The notes under the pieces were generated by a model. It saw nothing but the letters and a program-made list of their open reading frames with translations. It ran no database searches and was not told the DNA's origin. The translations under genes were made by a program, and so were the position numbers. From Triglochin maritima (lineage: Eukaryota > Streptophyta > Magnoliopsida > Alismatales > Juncaginaceae), in contig OY821772.1 in NCBI GenBank assembly GCA_963682175.1, positions 45,654,925 through 45,718,924 on the forward strand: 64,000 nt of DNA, in the 5' to 3' direction. This document shows, piece by piece, positions 10,901 through 23,415 of this stretch (position 1 is the first letter of the stretch; each line of letters begins with the position of its first letter).

Positions 10901-11166
10901 TGACACCGTGCATTAACTTTCATTTCAACCAAGGTTTTATTTATTATGAAACTGTAACCTAAGAAACCCAAAACTGGGTGCTATTGTCTTTACCTTTACT
11001 TTACAGAACCCTTGAACAAAGTGATTTCTGCAGGTTGGGTTGGTTTCTTCTGTATTGTGTGGTAGCTGCCAAGAAATGCCTTAACCTGACTAAGCACTCT
11101 GTCACCGTGATCAGCTCAGCAATCTCTTCATATTCTGAAGCTTGTCGTGCACAAGCTGGACAATGA
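7981..11166 (+). CDS. Plant-specific membrane protein of unknown function, 216 residues, three exons
   Basis: Exons 7981-8262, 10224-10459 and 11034-11166 join in phase (donors GTGAGC and GTATTT; acceptors CTCAG and CTGCAG) and end at TGA. The start is the ATG at 7981 (MEEREPNGEAELM). Residues 1-85 are soluble and acidic to amphipathic, with TLDVLLCRFLEVLL. From about residue 88, ALLVVSVGTLVLLALTG and VVFLLFFLVAIANTIIV form consecutive membrane segments, followed by FLISLAAVAGVLAIF. The C-terminus is a soluble tail (AAKKCLNLTKHSVTVISS). Between about 10398 and 11062 the reading frame is offset: the neighbouring frame gives the membrane-like SVFAISTITISAVIAVLIAT, whereas the open frame gives a Cys/His-rich stretch. 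Two small compensating indels, or assembly errors, would explain this. I recognise the general family (uncharacterised plant transmembrane proteins) but no function. Confidence 0.75.
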
Positions 11167-14100
11167 GAAATTTGGAGATGGATTTCTGCTAGAACGTGAT
11201 GGCTCAGCACAAGGGTTTGGATCTTTATATGCTTTCTTGTCGTCCAACTTTATTTTCTGAAAATTGATTGATCTACGTTTTTGTTTTTTCAATATGTATC
11301 TCTGTACAGTCACATCACATTTCGTGGAGTCATTTAGGTCTTCTTGGTGGAATGCTTATAGTGTTTGATGTTACCCATAATAACTATAAATGTTCGTTGT
11401 TTACTGTAGTATATTATCTTTTGTGTTAGAATACAATAGACAAATGAAAATGTGATGTATTCTTTTACATTCAAGGAATTATTCATATTTGGAACATTAA
11501 ATCATTTAAATTCATAGGCAATTTACTGAAGGAGCGAAAACCACTTTTCATTGGTCATCATCTCAGTTTAAACTTTAAGAATGAAATGAACGAGCAGTGG
11601 GTAAACAAAAAAAGCTGGGCATCCTCGGACTCAAGGAAGGTAACCTAGCTACTGTGTCATTTAGGGTACATTAGTACCTTTTGATGTAGACTTGGGAGAC
11701 TACCAGGCTTTTTATTTTCTTCTTCTCTTTTACCGGACTCATTTCAAGCAAAGCATCACATTTAATTTTTCAGTTTGTTTGAAGGATCTAGTAATTTAGA
11801 TGGTTGAGCTTATGTTGAACTGCATTAATCAATTTGGGAAATATCCTCAATTGTTTTATTTAAGTACAATTGACTTAACCAATAATAAAAAAGTACCATT
11901 GACTTAAAAAGAAGTTTCTTTTCATTCATATTGTGTTGTCAAGAACCATAAGTGCGTCCAAGAGATCGCAAAAGAAACTAATAAATAAAGATGTACTTAT
12001 ACATGAATATGTGGTAGCACATTGGAGTTGTATTTTGTTATTCATTATAATCACTTGTTTGCTTAACCTATATCTATTTCTTGTTTGGTAAGAAGTTCTA
12101 GCGTTGAGTCAAAGACTTGGAACTCGTCTGCTTTTGTAGTAGTAGGTTGGTTTTGATGTAAGTTTCATGTCACTGATAGATGGTGGCATGCTAGCAATTG
12201 TTTCTGCCCGAAGGAACTAAGCTAAATCAGGAGCTTGGCAGCATTGGTAATATTAGTTGGACACCTTACCTCGTGCGTAGCCTCAGCCCAGGTCTTTGGT
12301 CTTTCCCTTTTGTCTCGGACATTTCTTGTGATACTGACAACCATGTCAATCTATCTTCGGCCCTAAATCATTGTCGTGACTTGTGAGCCTTGGTGTTCTA
12401 TTGTTTCTCACACAATTAGAAACTAAGTTTGTGGTTTTGAGCCATATGAATTGCTACTCTGATTAGCTTGTGCCGAAAAATACATCACATTTAATTTTGT
12501 AAGCATGAATTCAAATGTTACACTGTTGTAGTTGCCTCAAAGTATGTTGCATTGGTCAAATTATGATGTGATACCATTTACCATTTGAGGGAGCAGCAAA
12601 TGGGTTGGACTAGGCCATCTACAGGGTGTGGATGGAGCTAGAAGGTTCACGGAAAGAGTACAAATGGAGCAAGCCAGGAGGACGAGCAAATGCTGCGAGA
12701 GAAATGGTTCTGGGATCCACCCAATGATCTACTGATTTGGGAGGCGGTCGGCAATTTTTGGTGTTAATAATTTAATGGCCACCCTCAAACTATGGACCGG
12801 TGGGTGCTGAGATCAAGATTGAAGACTCATTTCCTAACATATAGGGGGTTGGTTCCTGTGATCTTGTTACAAAGCGATTACACGATTAGGTAGGTGTTTC
12901 CTTCGTGTATTTGTGTAAATAAACAACAAATAAAAAGGTTTATAGTGCTGAGTTTAGACAAAAAAAGATATTAGGATTTTCAAAGACATTGTGAATTCCG
13001 AAAGAACTTGGTCAATCAAAAAAAGAAAGAAGTTGAAGTCGGTTGTTGAGGGAATTTAAGTGTGTGTTCTTTCTTATTGTCCTCTTTTTCTTTCGTAGTG
13101 GAAATCTTCTCTTTTCGGTTGGAAGCCTTGTTGATTCGGTAGATGTACGTTGTATTGGTGTTTCCGTTTTGGTTTATGGGTGTTTTTGTGTCCAGATTCA
13201 GTCTCTGGTGGGTTTTCTTGAGGTGCGACCGTGCCAGTTCCAAGCTCAGGCTGGTTTTCTCAAGGTGCCAGATTACCCTATCACACACTATGTTCTAGAA
13301 TAAGTTTCTTCTACCTATCCCATGGCCCTCTCTGCTTGTTTTAATCATGTTATGATTCAACTTTTTCTAGCTTTATACTGCAAGTTTATCACTCTTGTTA
13401 ACCTCAGGTAGAAGGTGCTCATAACCTGATATGGCAAAAAAAAAAACATCATCTAAAAAACCCCAGTTCACCATGTTTTCATTAGGCAGTGTTATAGAGT
13501 GGCAGCAGATTAGTGTAGCATATCGCCTGATCTCCAACCTGATATGCACATCCCTAGTCCCATCTATTGCAAACAATTTTTTTGCCTTGTAAAGAGAACA
13601 TTGTTGCATGCATAAAAGTACACTTGGAAAGATTGACGTGTTAGGAAAGACAAGCTATACATAAATGTATTCCATGATCCATCTGCAGATGATAGGAGTG
13701 CAAAGAGGAGAGAGACTGCAAAAAGGCACCTATGATACCTGACGACAAGAGGGAGGAGCTGTGATGGCATTTTTTATAGTCTAACTACAGTCTACATGTA
13801 AGTGTGTTTGAAACAACGCTTATATATAGCATAATTGCAAGGACAATAGATGATATGGTGATCAGGAGTATGCACTCTGTAGTACATTATGTGGGTAGAG
13901 GTGAGTTGAAATAGTGTGGTTGTGTGAAGAGACTGCCAAGGATGAATGGGCATTGGTGTTGGCATCGAGGGTGCCATGCTTCCATGCTGTGGTGGCTGGC
14001 AACAACACTCGGTTTGCATGCACTATTGATAAGAAACCTGAAGAAATCAGTCAATCTTTCTTTTCCATCTCCTTCAGCTCATAATTAAAAGTGTGCTTTA

Positions 14101-17100
14101 ATTCTCAGGTGATAAAGAGATGCATGTTTTATATCCTTAGGTGAGATACCTCCGTATGAGATTCACAGGCTAACGGTGTTGCCCTTGGAGTTTATGTTTG
14201 ATCCACTTAAACTTCTATGCAGGAATACGCATGCTTCGGTGCATCAATTGATTCCTACGAAAATAGGCTGCAACTTTGTGATCTCTTTGATATTTGGCTG
14301 CTGGCAAAGATGTTCACATGGTGTAAAAAGACCAGGATGTGTATTGTTGCTTCTGGAAGGTTACATTTTATTTGAAATTCAATTCGTTCTTGTCAGGATT
14401 TTCTGCACTGTTTTTCGGGTAAAAACCTGTTTTTATGGATCGTTAGTAGTATTGCTTTATTCCATTGACGAAGACCATCTCTAGCAAGGTTGATAGATCT
14501 TGAGGATTAAGTACTCTAATTTTAGGAGGGATCTTGACATTTGGTAGGGCAATTTAAGTAGGTGTAGGTCTACATCTTTTTGAGGCTCATAAGGAGAATG
14601 CTGTCCAGATCACAGATTAACTTCTCACTATTAGAAACATTTTGCAGTTTGTATATTAAGATGTAGTGTTCAAGAGTCTAGAATCTGAACAGACTTTGGG
14701 GAAAGGTGAAAATCTGTACTTTATACTGGAAACTATTGATCTATATCATGATTATTTTGGAAAAATGTAACTCCAATATTTGGAAATCATTATCTTCTCA
14801 AACATCACTTCTTAATTGTTAATGAGGAGTTACGGAAAGACGCTTGCTCATACATATCCAAGCTGATAGGATTATTGTTAGAATAAATCATGCTGAAACT
14901 GAAAAATCTTATGTTCTTAAGACTTTTGTTGTTCATTGGCACGATGTTAAATGACGTGTGTATATTGTAACTACTAAAAGTTGTGTACCTGTGGATCTTA
15001 GGAATGTAAGTATTTTATGGTTAGGTTGGAACCTGTCTGCAGAAAGAAGATAATTCAATCTTAACCTCGAAGTTTTGAAGTTGTAATCTAACGGGTAGGT
15101 AAGCGAAGCTGCTTGACTTGAGAATAATTAGTGACTAATTGATATGTGCTTTTAAACATAACGTTGAACCACCTTTCTCTTAATATCATAACGGATTTGG
15201 GGATCTGAGAGGAATGACGTTGTATGAATAGTAAGATTTGAATCTTTTAGGTATTTTATACTACAGCACCTTATTAAACTATAAAATTGCAACAAGAACA
15301 TGGCTTTACTTTTATTTTTAAACTTTAAGTGGGGCACAACGTGTCTCCATCGATGGGAAAAATATCTGGTCACCTATTGTGCGGGTGTTTTTTTTCTCTT
15401 CCTACAACTTGCTTCAATAATACCAGTAATAAACACCTTATTATTGTACCTCTCTCTATCCACAATAAAGCAAATAAAGAAATAGTAAACAAAACATCCA
15501 CTTAATTGCCCCTGCGCATTCAGATCTTTGTTTGTCTCTTATTGTGGTTGATATTATAACTATTCTAAGATATATTTCATATTTGATTATAAGGGGTTAA
15601 CACCTGCCCTTACTAACGACAAAACTTGTGTATAACCTTTGGTATAAGTCCTTAGTGCATAAATATGTTGAAAGTTGAACTAAATTTGGAAGTTGAAACG
15701 ATAGGTCACAAAACCGTTACAATAACTTATTTTGAATGATTTTGATTGATTGTCATTAACCTGGAAGATAGAAAAGTCCTCTTAACATATTAGGAGTCTA
15801 ATTTTTTTGTAATGCTATAAATAACACACAAGTCATGTATGTTAGGCGTGCAAGAAAGATTAAAAAAGGAGGTGGTGTATTCTATTAAAAAAGTTAGAGA
15901 AAAGAAAGTTTCAGCCTATCTTCCATTGTCTATCGATTTCTTGCCCATCATCTTCACCACCAAATATATGTACCGCTACAGTGGGAACAACTTCACTAGT
16001 ATAAGTGTATTATTGTATGTCTGAAGTCTTCTTTTGTAGGTTTGCTACTGCTTGTATGATTTCTTTATTTCCATTTACCTGTGTAGGCTTTGTAGGTTTC
16101 GAGTTACTTAGTTATTTTATGATAAGACCAGTTAGTTAGTTTAACAAGTTAGTTTCCGGAAGTGTCTTCAGATCTTGAGTTTATTGGTGCATTCCTTATG
16201 CTTAAGAATTAAGAATCTGGGAATTTTGACTCAATCTGTTATTCTAGCAGTTTCTTTCTTACCGAACTTTATTGTCTTCAGTTCCTTTTTCAATCCTTTG
16301 ACTCGTTATACGTTTTATAGTTTCACTTATATATTTGATAAAAGCATTAGTTTACCATTATAATTTATGCAGGTTCATATCTATCAGGATTCATGTATGG
16401 TGGGACGTTATAAAAATTGTTTTGATATGTGAAGTAATACGTAGTTTCCCATGGGCGTGTTTGGATAAGAAACTGGTCAGGAAGATTTGCTGCATGTGTG
16501 ATTGTCATGTGAGTGCGTTGACGCCTGATACGTCTACTAATTACAGCTAATTGTTAAGGAATTTGCTTGAGTTGGATGTTGAAATTAATTTAAATACGAT
16601 GATAAATCTAGAAGGGTATGTGTTAATTATGTCATGGCGGCAAATGCTGCGGAGCTTTAAAAATGGTTTTGTTTGGTAACAGAATTTATTTCAAATGAAG
16701 TTAGCAAGGTTTTCGAGATCATTAAACGTCAAAAAGGCCTAAAGAAAGTTAATTTGAGGCCATATCTCAAATTTCTTTTCTTAAACTGTCCTTGGACTCT
16801 TAATTTATGAAAACCGGAATTTCATTAGACTATATTTTTACGGAGCCCGCAACTGCCCAACATATCTATTGCGTACTCCTATGTACTGTGGACGTTGAGA
16901 CGTGCCGTCCTAAATAGTGTTTATACTTATCCAAGGCAGCTTTCGTATCATATTACCATTATGATAATCTCCGTATCTTTCCAGCAGATGGTTGTGAAGT
17001 GGTGTTCTACCTGAAATTTGATCCATATGTTTACTATAAAATATGAGAACAAATTTAAGTCCCACTAGCGCAAGTATAAGCCAAACGACCTGTTAAAGAT

Positions 17101-18356
17101 GATGTCATATTTCACCTAGCTTGCTTGCAAGTATGCTTCGAAGAAATCTTATCCATTCGACGGTAAGATTCTACGGTTTTGTTTTTAAATAGTCTGCCCC
17201 TCAGTGTATATACTTTGTATTCACTTTGGTGCTCTTGTCTATTTTATAGCTTAGATCATGCCGAACAATGCCTCTCTCTTCACAATATGCTATTGATATC
17301 CCTCTACTGGGATTTTCGTTGAGAAGAAAAAATATTTGATTTGATTTGTTTTTGATATAGTACTGTTCATGTTCTGTTTATTTCAGGTGGTTGGAGTACC
17401 AATTGGATTAGAGTTGTTCTTGATGTGAGAAATTTGGTTAACGATGTGAGATGGGAAGAAGTAAGAAGTATCATTGGAAGTAGATTTTAACCTGAGATGG
17501 GAGAAACTTGGTTAAGGGTGTGTGATGAGGTAAACTTGGAAAATAACACATGAGAAGTGCAATAAGGGTTGTGGTCCCGTTAGAGAAAAGGTGAAATTAT
17601 TCTCTAAAAGTTTCTCTCTTGTGTTCGAAAAGATAGACAATGGGCAGAGAGGAAGTGAAGAATATGCTCACATAGGACGAGAGGAAAGACGAAGTCAGTA
17701 GCTCCAGGCCTACACCATACCATGACAAGAGAACAATCAACTTGCTCAAATACTTGGATATTCTAGTGCAATAATTGTTGTTGCATGGTAAGGTTAGTTA
17801 AAGTTGCTTTTCATCAATTGAGACAGTAATGTTTTATAATTAGCTTGTCCCTCGTGTAAAGAAATAACGGGTTCTTAATATATTATACCTTTTTAAGCTG
17901 CAACTAGTATTCGTTGGAAAGTTTGATCGATGGTTCCAATATCATTCTTATCTTACCCGTCAATTGTGATAGCGTTTGCCCATTCTGTGGAACTCAAGTC
18001 AGATCACATACGCATATATATGTTGAAATTGTGTAGAATACAAATTGTTGTATATGTCTTCTGATTAAATGTCTTCTTTTGAATCTTAACAACTCTATTC
18101 AAACAAAGCTCACAAACAGAAAAGGAAAACCTACAAATGGATCTAAAATTATTTGTGACGGTCATCTTCTATATTAACTTCTATCAGGTATACGCACCAA
18201 TACCGGCTCATAATTTTATCCTATTAGGAGTGAATTAATATTTGACGAGTCACACAATCTTCTCACACTTTAAAGTAAAAGGTTCAAACTTAATAATGCA
18301 GATAGAACTGTTGCAAGCAAAGTACTTTTTGAGAAAGTATTTGTTTGTTATTGGTT
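11167..18356. other. 7.2-kb stretch with no supported gene
   Basis: AT-rich sequence in which I see no coding domain, RNA gene or complete transposon. Frames of 60-120 codons occur (for example near 12198, 13043, 14176 and 16175), but none has a recognisable motif or forms a splice-consistent chain. Some pieces could be 3' UTR or regulatory sequence of the upstream membrane-protein gene, or old unrecognisable transposon remains. Confidence 0.5.
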
Positions 18357-18567
18357 ATAACTGTAACATCCCCAAACATCGTAAATTTTAAAAATTAGAC
18401 AATCGATAGATTATCCAGTGTTCAGGTAGGTGGTCGCCTGGGCGACCACCGCCTTTCGCCCAGCTCTGCTGGGCGAAATAGGCGATCGCCTAGGCGCCAA
18501 CGGCTCTCTGCTTCTTTTTTTTCTTCTTTTTTTCAAAAATTACAACTTTGCCACTAGCCCCAAATCC

Positions 18568-18576
18568 TATATAAAT
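18568..18576 (+). promoter_or_regulatory. Candidate TATA box of the hAT element
   Basis: TATATAAAT lies about 140 bp inside the left terminal repeat. It is followed by a CT-rich stretch with ATTCTCTTCTTCTTC typical of plant 5' untranslated leaders. A MULE fragment now separates this leader from the transposase frame. Confidence 0.45.
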
Positions 18577-18793
18577 CCCTCCAAACCTCTTCATTTTTCA
18601 CACATCTCTCATTCTCTTCTTCTTCATAATTCTATTCTCATCATCAACTTTCCTAATCACCAAGTTTTTGCGATTAAGTCCCCGGTCTGGTGCTTAGTTT
18701 TGAAGTTGGAAAGTGAAGTCTCTGATCCGGTTCTTCATTCTTCAACTGTCAAAATCAAGTGCACTCTTTCTAACTTCCCTTTAGAATTAAATT

Positions 18794-19335
18794 AACTGAA
18801 TTGTTATTCGTCGCCCTAAAACTACTTAAATCGCCCCAACAGATTACCATTTTGCCATTCTCTCATTTCTACTGCTATAACGCGACATTTTACCCTCCTA
18901 TCACACATCTCTCTTCATCTTCCTCTTATATTCATAAAAATAATGTTTTGGATGTCAGTAATGAGCCAACGGACGCCCCAGTGTACTCGAATCTGGTAAA
19001 TTATCTAACATCTTTTTAATAATAAAATAATAAAAAATAATAAAAAATTGCGGGCGTCTGGCGGAGCCGCCCATCGTAGGAGAGGGGCGTCTGGGTAAGA
19101 CGCCTCCCCCTACGGGGCGGCGTTTTACACAGACGCCCCGCCCATGGGATGGACGTCTGGCTAAGACGCCTCTCTCCTACGTTGGGCGGCTTAGCCAGAC
19201 GTCCCTCTCCTACGCTGGGCGGCTCCGTCAGACGCCCGTAATTTTTTATTATTTTATTATTTTTTTATTAAAAAGATAATTGATTATAAATTTAGATAAT
19301 TACTAAATTAATTAATTAATAAGTTAATAATTACT
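18794..19335 (+). mobile_element. MULE 5'-end fragment inserted in the hAT leader
   Basis: From 18794 (TTAACTGAATTGTTATTCGT) the sequence matches the left end of the MULE at 36705-39445. It shares the terminal-repeat stretch, the ACGGACGCCC...AATCTGGTAAATT exon-donor block, then GCGTCTGG palindromes and an AT-rich tail with GATTATAAATTT. No matching right terminus or target duplication is visible, so this is a fragment or a short deletion derivative. Its arrival pre-dates nothing that can be dated here, but it sits inside the hAT and so is at least a third nesting level. Confidence 0.65.
19018..19280. repeat. Large near-perfect inverted repeat with GGCGTCTGG modules
   Basis: About 80 bp starting at 19018 (AATAATAAAATAATAAAAAA, then GCGGGCGTCTGGCGGAGCCG) reappear as reverse complement ending near 19275. 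The centre is made of further direct and inverted copies of GCGTCTGG / CCAGACGCC. The stretch would fold into a long stem of high GC content flanked by pure A/T arms. Related but shorter palindromes occur in the MULE at 36960-37025 and 39125-39240. Confidence 0.87.
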
Positions 19336-19449
19336 ATATTCGGATGACCGATACCCTTTCGGTACACCGAATAGAGATTTCCAGAGAAATGTCGAAGCTA
19401 CTGAGAATAAATATTCGGATAACCGGGTAGAGATCGGTAAACCGACACA

Positions 19450-19603
19450 ATGACTTACGTACCCGGCACTAGTTTACCTATGTATCACGAGAGTTACGAT
19501 GACCTAAGACCTAAATTTTATATTAGTCTAGTTTTAAGATATGGCTTACGTTTCCGGTACTAGTTTACCTATGTATCACGAGAGTTACGATGACCTAAGA
19601 CCT
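19450..19603 (+). repeat. 63-bp direct duplication at the hAT transposase start
   Basis: Positions 19450-19512 and 19541-19603 are near-identical. Both start with ATG and encode the same residues (M-T/A-Y-V-P/S-GTSLPMYHESYDD). The first copy runs into a stop within the second, so only the second ATG (19541) opens the long frame. Confidence 0.9.
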
Positions 19604-21959
19604 ACCCGTACAAATGACCCCGGTTGGAATACTGCCCATTACATTAGTGCTAATGATAAAAATTGTATTGTCTGTGAGTTATGTGGTAAGGAAACTAGAG
19701 GTGGTATAACCCGTCACAAACAACATCTTGCACACACACACGGTAGCAATGCTAGACCTTGTGATAAAGTTCCTGACTTTATTAAACAAGACATAACTGC
19801 ATACATGATTAGAAACAGTAGGGCATTACAAAACGAAAATGTATGTCTTGATGATTATGTAGACCGAGAAAACATAGAATTTGATCTAGAAATCGGGTTG
19901 GGTTCCGGTTCTGCTCGGACCCCAACCTCCCGTTCTCGCCCCGTTCCTGGTCGAAAGAGACAAAAACAACGTTTGTGGGCACCATTTTGCGGACGTGGGA
20001 AGGACGTGGTTTCCGGCCCCCAACAAACAACCATCGAAAGAACCTTTAGAAAAGAAGATAGGAAAACAATTAATCAAAAATGGTCTAGGCTTTTCTATAG
20101 ATGTGGTATATCATTCAACACTGTAAGGACGCCTGAGTGGAATGAAGCAACATCCGCTACTTGTACTTACAGACCCGGACTTAAAACTCATGACGTATCA
20201 TGAAGTTAGTGACTCGTGTCTTAAACAGGAAATTGACTACATTAGAGGTATACTAGAATCGTACAGACAAGATTGGGCAACATACAGGTGCACGTTGATG
20301 ACAGATGGCTGGACTGATAGGTCCGGTAGGAATATAATCAATTTTCTAGTAAATTGTCCGACAAGTACCATGTTCATGAGGTCTGTAGATGCTTCCGGTC
20401 ACTCTCACACCGCAGACTACCTGTACAAGCTGATGGACAAGGTAGTTGGCGAGATTGGCGAAGAACACGTTGTTCAGGTGGTCACCGACAACGCCGCCGC
20501 GTACGTACTTGCCAGTAGGATGTTGCAGCAAAAAAGAAGGAGATTGTTTTGGACTCCCTGTGCAGCGCATTGCATCGATCTCATCTTGGAGGATATTGGC
20601 AAGTTGTTTTTGAAGACTATTGCTTTAGCTCGGAAGATCATCAAACATTTCAACAGCTCTGCCATGTTGTTGAAGAGGATGCGAATTGCCATTGAAGGGA
20701 ACCTGCTACGCCCTGCTGTCACGAGATTTGTCACCGCCTTTTTGAGTTTGCAAAGGTTGTTTCTGAAGAAAGACAGACTCCGAGCCTTTGTTGTTTCCCC
20801 GGAGTACAACGATCCTAATGCAAGTTGGATAAAGAACAAGAAAAAGAAGGAGATATCTAATGAAGTTGCCGAGACCATTCTACAAAGTGGTTTCTGGACC
20901 AACGTCGTAAAGGCACTGAAGGCCTCACAACCTATGGTCCAGGTTCTTAGACTTGTTGACGGAGATGAGAAACCACCGATGGGATATCTGTATGACGCAA
21001 TGGAGAAAGCCAAAGAACAAATCATGAAGAACTTTGACGGAAACCCGAGGTTGTACAAGCAAGTCATCGACCTCATCGACACCAGGTGGGGTCCAGGGAA
21101 GATGATGTCATCACCGCTACACTCTGCTGGTTTCATGGATGTCATAGAGTGGCTCGTCCCCACTCCTGCAGAACAAGACAAGTATTACGGTTTACTTGAT
21201 CGTTACAAGAACTCCCTCGGAATATTCTCGAGGGATATGGTCGTCAGACAAAGGTCGGAAAGAAGACCTATAGATTGGTGGCAATCGTATGGCGCAAACA
21301 TGGGAGAGACTGCATTACAGAGGTTGGCCCTGAGGGTGTTGGGATTGACATGTTCGACATCAGGTTGTGAGCGGAATTAGAGTGTCTTCGAGCAGTTGCA
21401 CTCAACGAGAAGGAACATGTTGGCTGTGAAGAAGATGAATGACTTGGTGTATGTGAACTACAACCAAAAGTTAAGGCAAAAGTTTCAGCAAAGGATGGAG
21501 AAACCCGGATTTTATGATCCCATCAGTGTGGACTACGATCTCTTCGACGAGCATCCATGGTTGGTAGAAACTGAAGATCCGGTCTTCGCTGGAGAGGAGC
21601 TTACATGGGCCGATGCCGAGGAAGCAGCTTTGGGACATTCTTCTTCACGGAGACGCTTTGCTCGATCCATGTCCAGTGCATCTGACCCGCGGTGTTCTAC
21701 TGCATCTCACGCGCCATTATTAGGTCGTGGCATGGATGATGTCATCGTTCACATCAGTTCTAAAGATCCAGGTGCATCGAGTTCTCAACCACCGATGGAC
21801 ATCGACGAGCAATATGTCCAAACCGACGATGAAGAAACTAAAGAAGATGATGTCTACGTCGACAATCCGAATGAGAACGACTCCGACGACTCTGATGGTG
21901 GTGGAGGATATGATATGGTTCCCAGTTGGACATTAGATCAATGTGTCCAATGGAATTAG
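19541..21959 (+). pseudogene. hAT transposase (BED zinc finger, DUF659, dimerisation region), broken by a frameshift and a stop
   Basis: Part one (19541 to about 20190) carries a BED zinc finger, CELCGKETRGGITRHK with a following HLAHTHG (Cys45, Cys48, His59 and a later His), and RLFYRCGISFNTVRTPEW. Part two (about 20190-21380) is one nucleotide out of frame. It contains LMTDGWTD and VVTDNAAAY (two catalytic acidic residues), FWTPCAAHCIDLILEDIG, and near the end IDWWQSYGANMGETALQRLA and SGCERN. There a TAG at 21378-21380 replaces the Trp normally found before the SVFE block. The same frame then continues to 21959 with an acidic tail (DDSDGGGGYD). Apart from these two lesions the protein is nearly full length, so the element was active fairly recently. 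Confidence 0.92.
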
Positions 21960-22330
21960 TTAGTTGGCTTGTAATTCTAATTTCTCTTTTATCTACTATT
22001 GTATGAACTCTGAGTTACTTTGTAATCGTACTACTAAGCAATAAATTGTATACCTAAATGTTTAGGTGGGTAGAGGGGTGCCTAGTGAGGCATTGGTCGA
22101 GGAACTAGGAGTCTTTTCGAGGCCTAAACATGTATGGTATTTTTAGAAAATATTTGTGTATTTTTTACTATTTTTCCCGATTTTTCCTGATTTTTTTATC
22201 TATTTTATGAAAATTAATTGAATTAAAAAAAATTACCGCCCAGACCTGGGCGGTCGCACAACCGCCCAGGCGACCGGACGCCTCTGGCCGCCTAGGCTCG
22301 CCTAGGCGGTTCCTGAACACTAAGATTATC

Positions 22331-23415
22331 TGATAAAGCTCATCAACAGGAATGTTACTCATATAAATCAACAGTCGGTGCACCAATAATACAATAGAGT
22401 TTGTCAAAATACGAGATTACAACAATATAACGAAAGACATGTACAATCAATCACGACGACCTCGAAGAGTCCGAAAAGGATCCTGAGCCCAAAATGTGTG
22501 CCCCCTCTGTCACCACCTGACATAACCTACTGCGGTCCTGAAACATGAATCAAACAACGATACCTGAGTTTCCCATTAGGAAACCCCGTATGCCAAGCTC
22601 GCCTATATGAATGCAACAGTACAGTAAATGAACCTATCATACTAGTAGCATGTCATATCACATCTGCAATGCATCAAATCCCTCCAAAGGTAAACGAGAT
22701 CTCAGTCCAACAACAGCAACGACCCTCAACAGGGTCCACAAGGACATCGGTCTAGAAACAGCAACGGGTCTCCCTCGGAAACCTACCTTAGGCACATACG
22801 GCTTACGGACAATACGCGACGCACCACCCACACGTGACTACTCGAGCCAAAGGGACGCGTCCGCACTTCCGCGCAAAGAACCACGTGGTCTACACTACCA
22901 TCGACGGAGCCGTAGCCCGGTCGGTCAACATCCCAAGATAGGTGCCCAATCGGGGATCATCACCGGAACAACATCTACGGTACAACATACGTCCGACACA
23001 ACATCGGACGACACAACCACAAGCCGAAACATCGTCGACACCATCATCGCCGGCAAAAACCTCAGCGGCATCGCCGACACAACCTCGGTGGTACAACATA
23101 CGTCTGACACAATATCGGATGGGTCCATACTGTAGTCTGCAGGGTCATCATGCTCCACGAGGCAAGCGTCAACACGCATTGGGATCCGCGATCTCTCAGG
23201 TCTGCTACTCAACAAAGAGTAAGGCAACAATACGTCACACCACGGTCCATCACAGAGGTGGCGTGACCCAAGTATCCACACTCTTCCACACTGCGATCCC
23301 TGGGCAGGCACGAGCACGTACCCGCCGTCACCTCCCGGCTCACGCTCTCAGCGAGGACACGAGTTTCCGTGGACAAAGTTGACACAACACGATGACCAGA
23401 AATTCAATTCTGCAC
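22331..23415 (+). other. LTR body without genes
   Basis: This part of the left solo LTR is collinear with 27230-28330 on the other strand. Shared words include the block around CATACTAGTAGCATGTCATA and CTCCCGGCTCACGC. It holds no supported gene; the frames here are GC-rich chance frames. Confidence 0.7.

Larger units (their letters stand above)
18416..22322 (+). mobile_element. hAT DNA transposon (3.9 kb) with perfect 8-bp target duplication
   Basis: The terminal inverted repeats are CAGTGTTCAGG (18416-18426) and CCTGAACACTA (22312-22322). They are bounded by AGATTATC at 18408-18415 and again at 22323-22330, the 8-bp duplication expected of the hAT superfamily. Subterminal regions (18424-18500 and 22235-22311) are GC-rich with repeated CGCCTAGGCG / GGCGGTCG words on both sides, likely transposase-binding sites. 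The element lies inside the left solo LTR and carries a decayed BED/DUF659-type transposase. Confidence 0.96.

Noticed and set aside
13043..13303. Overlapping 86-90-codon frames on both strands
   Set aside because: Isolated, low complexity, no motif, no partner exons.
22650..23382. GC-rich open frames in the left LTR (and 27196-28026 in the right)
   Set aside because: They lie within LTR sequence, are not conserved in frame between the two copies and show no domain.
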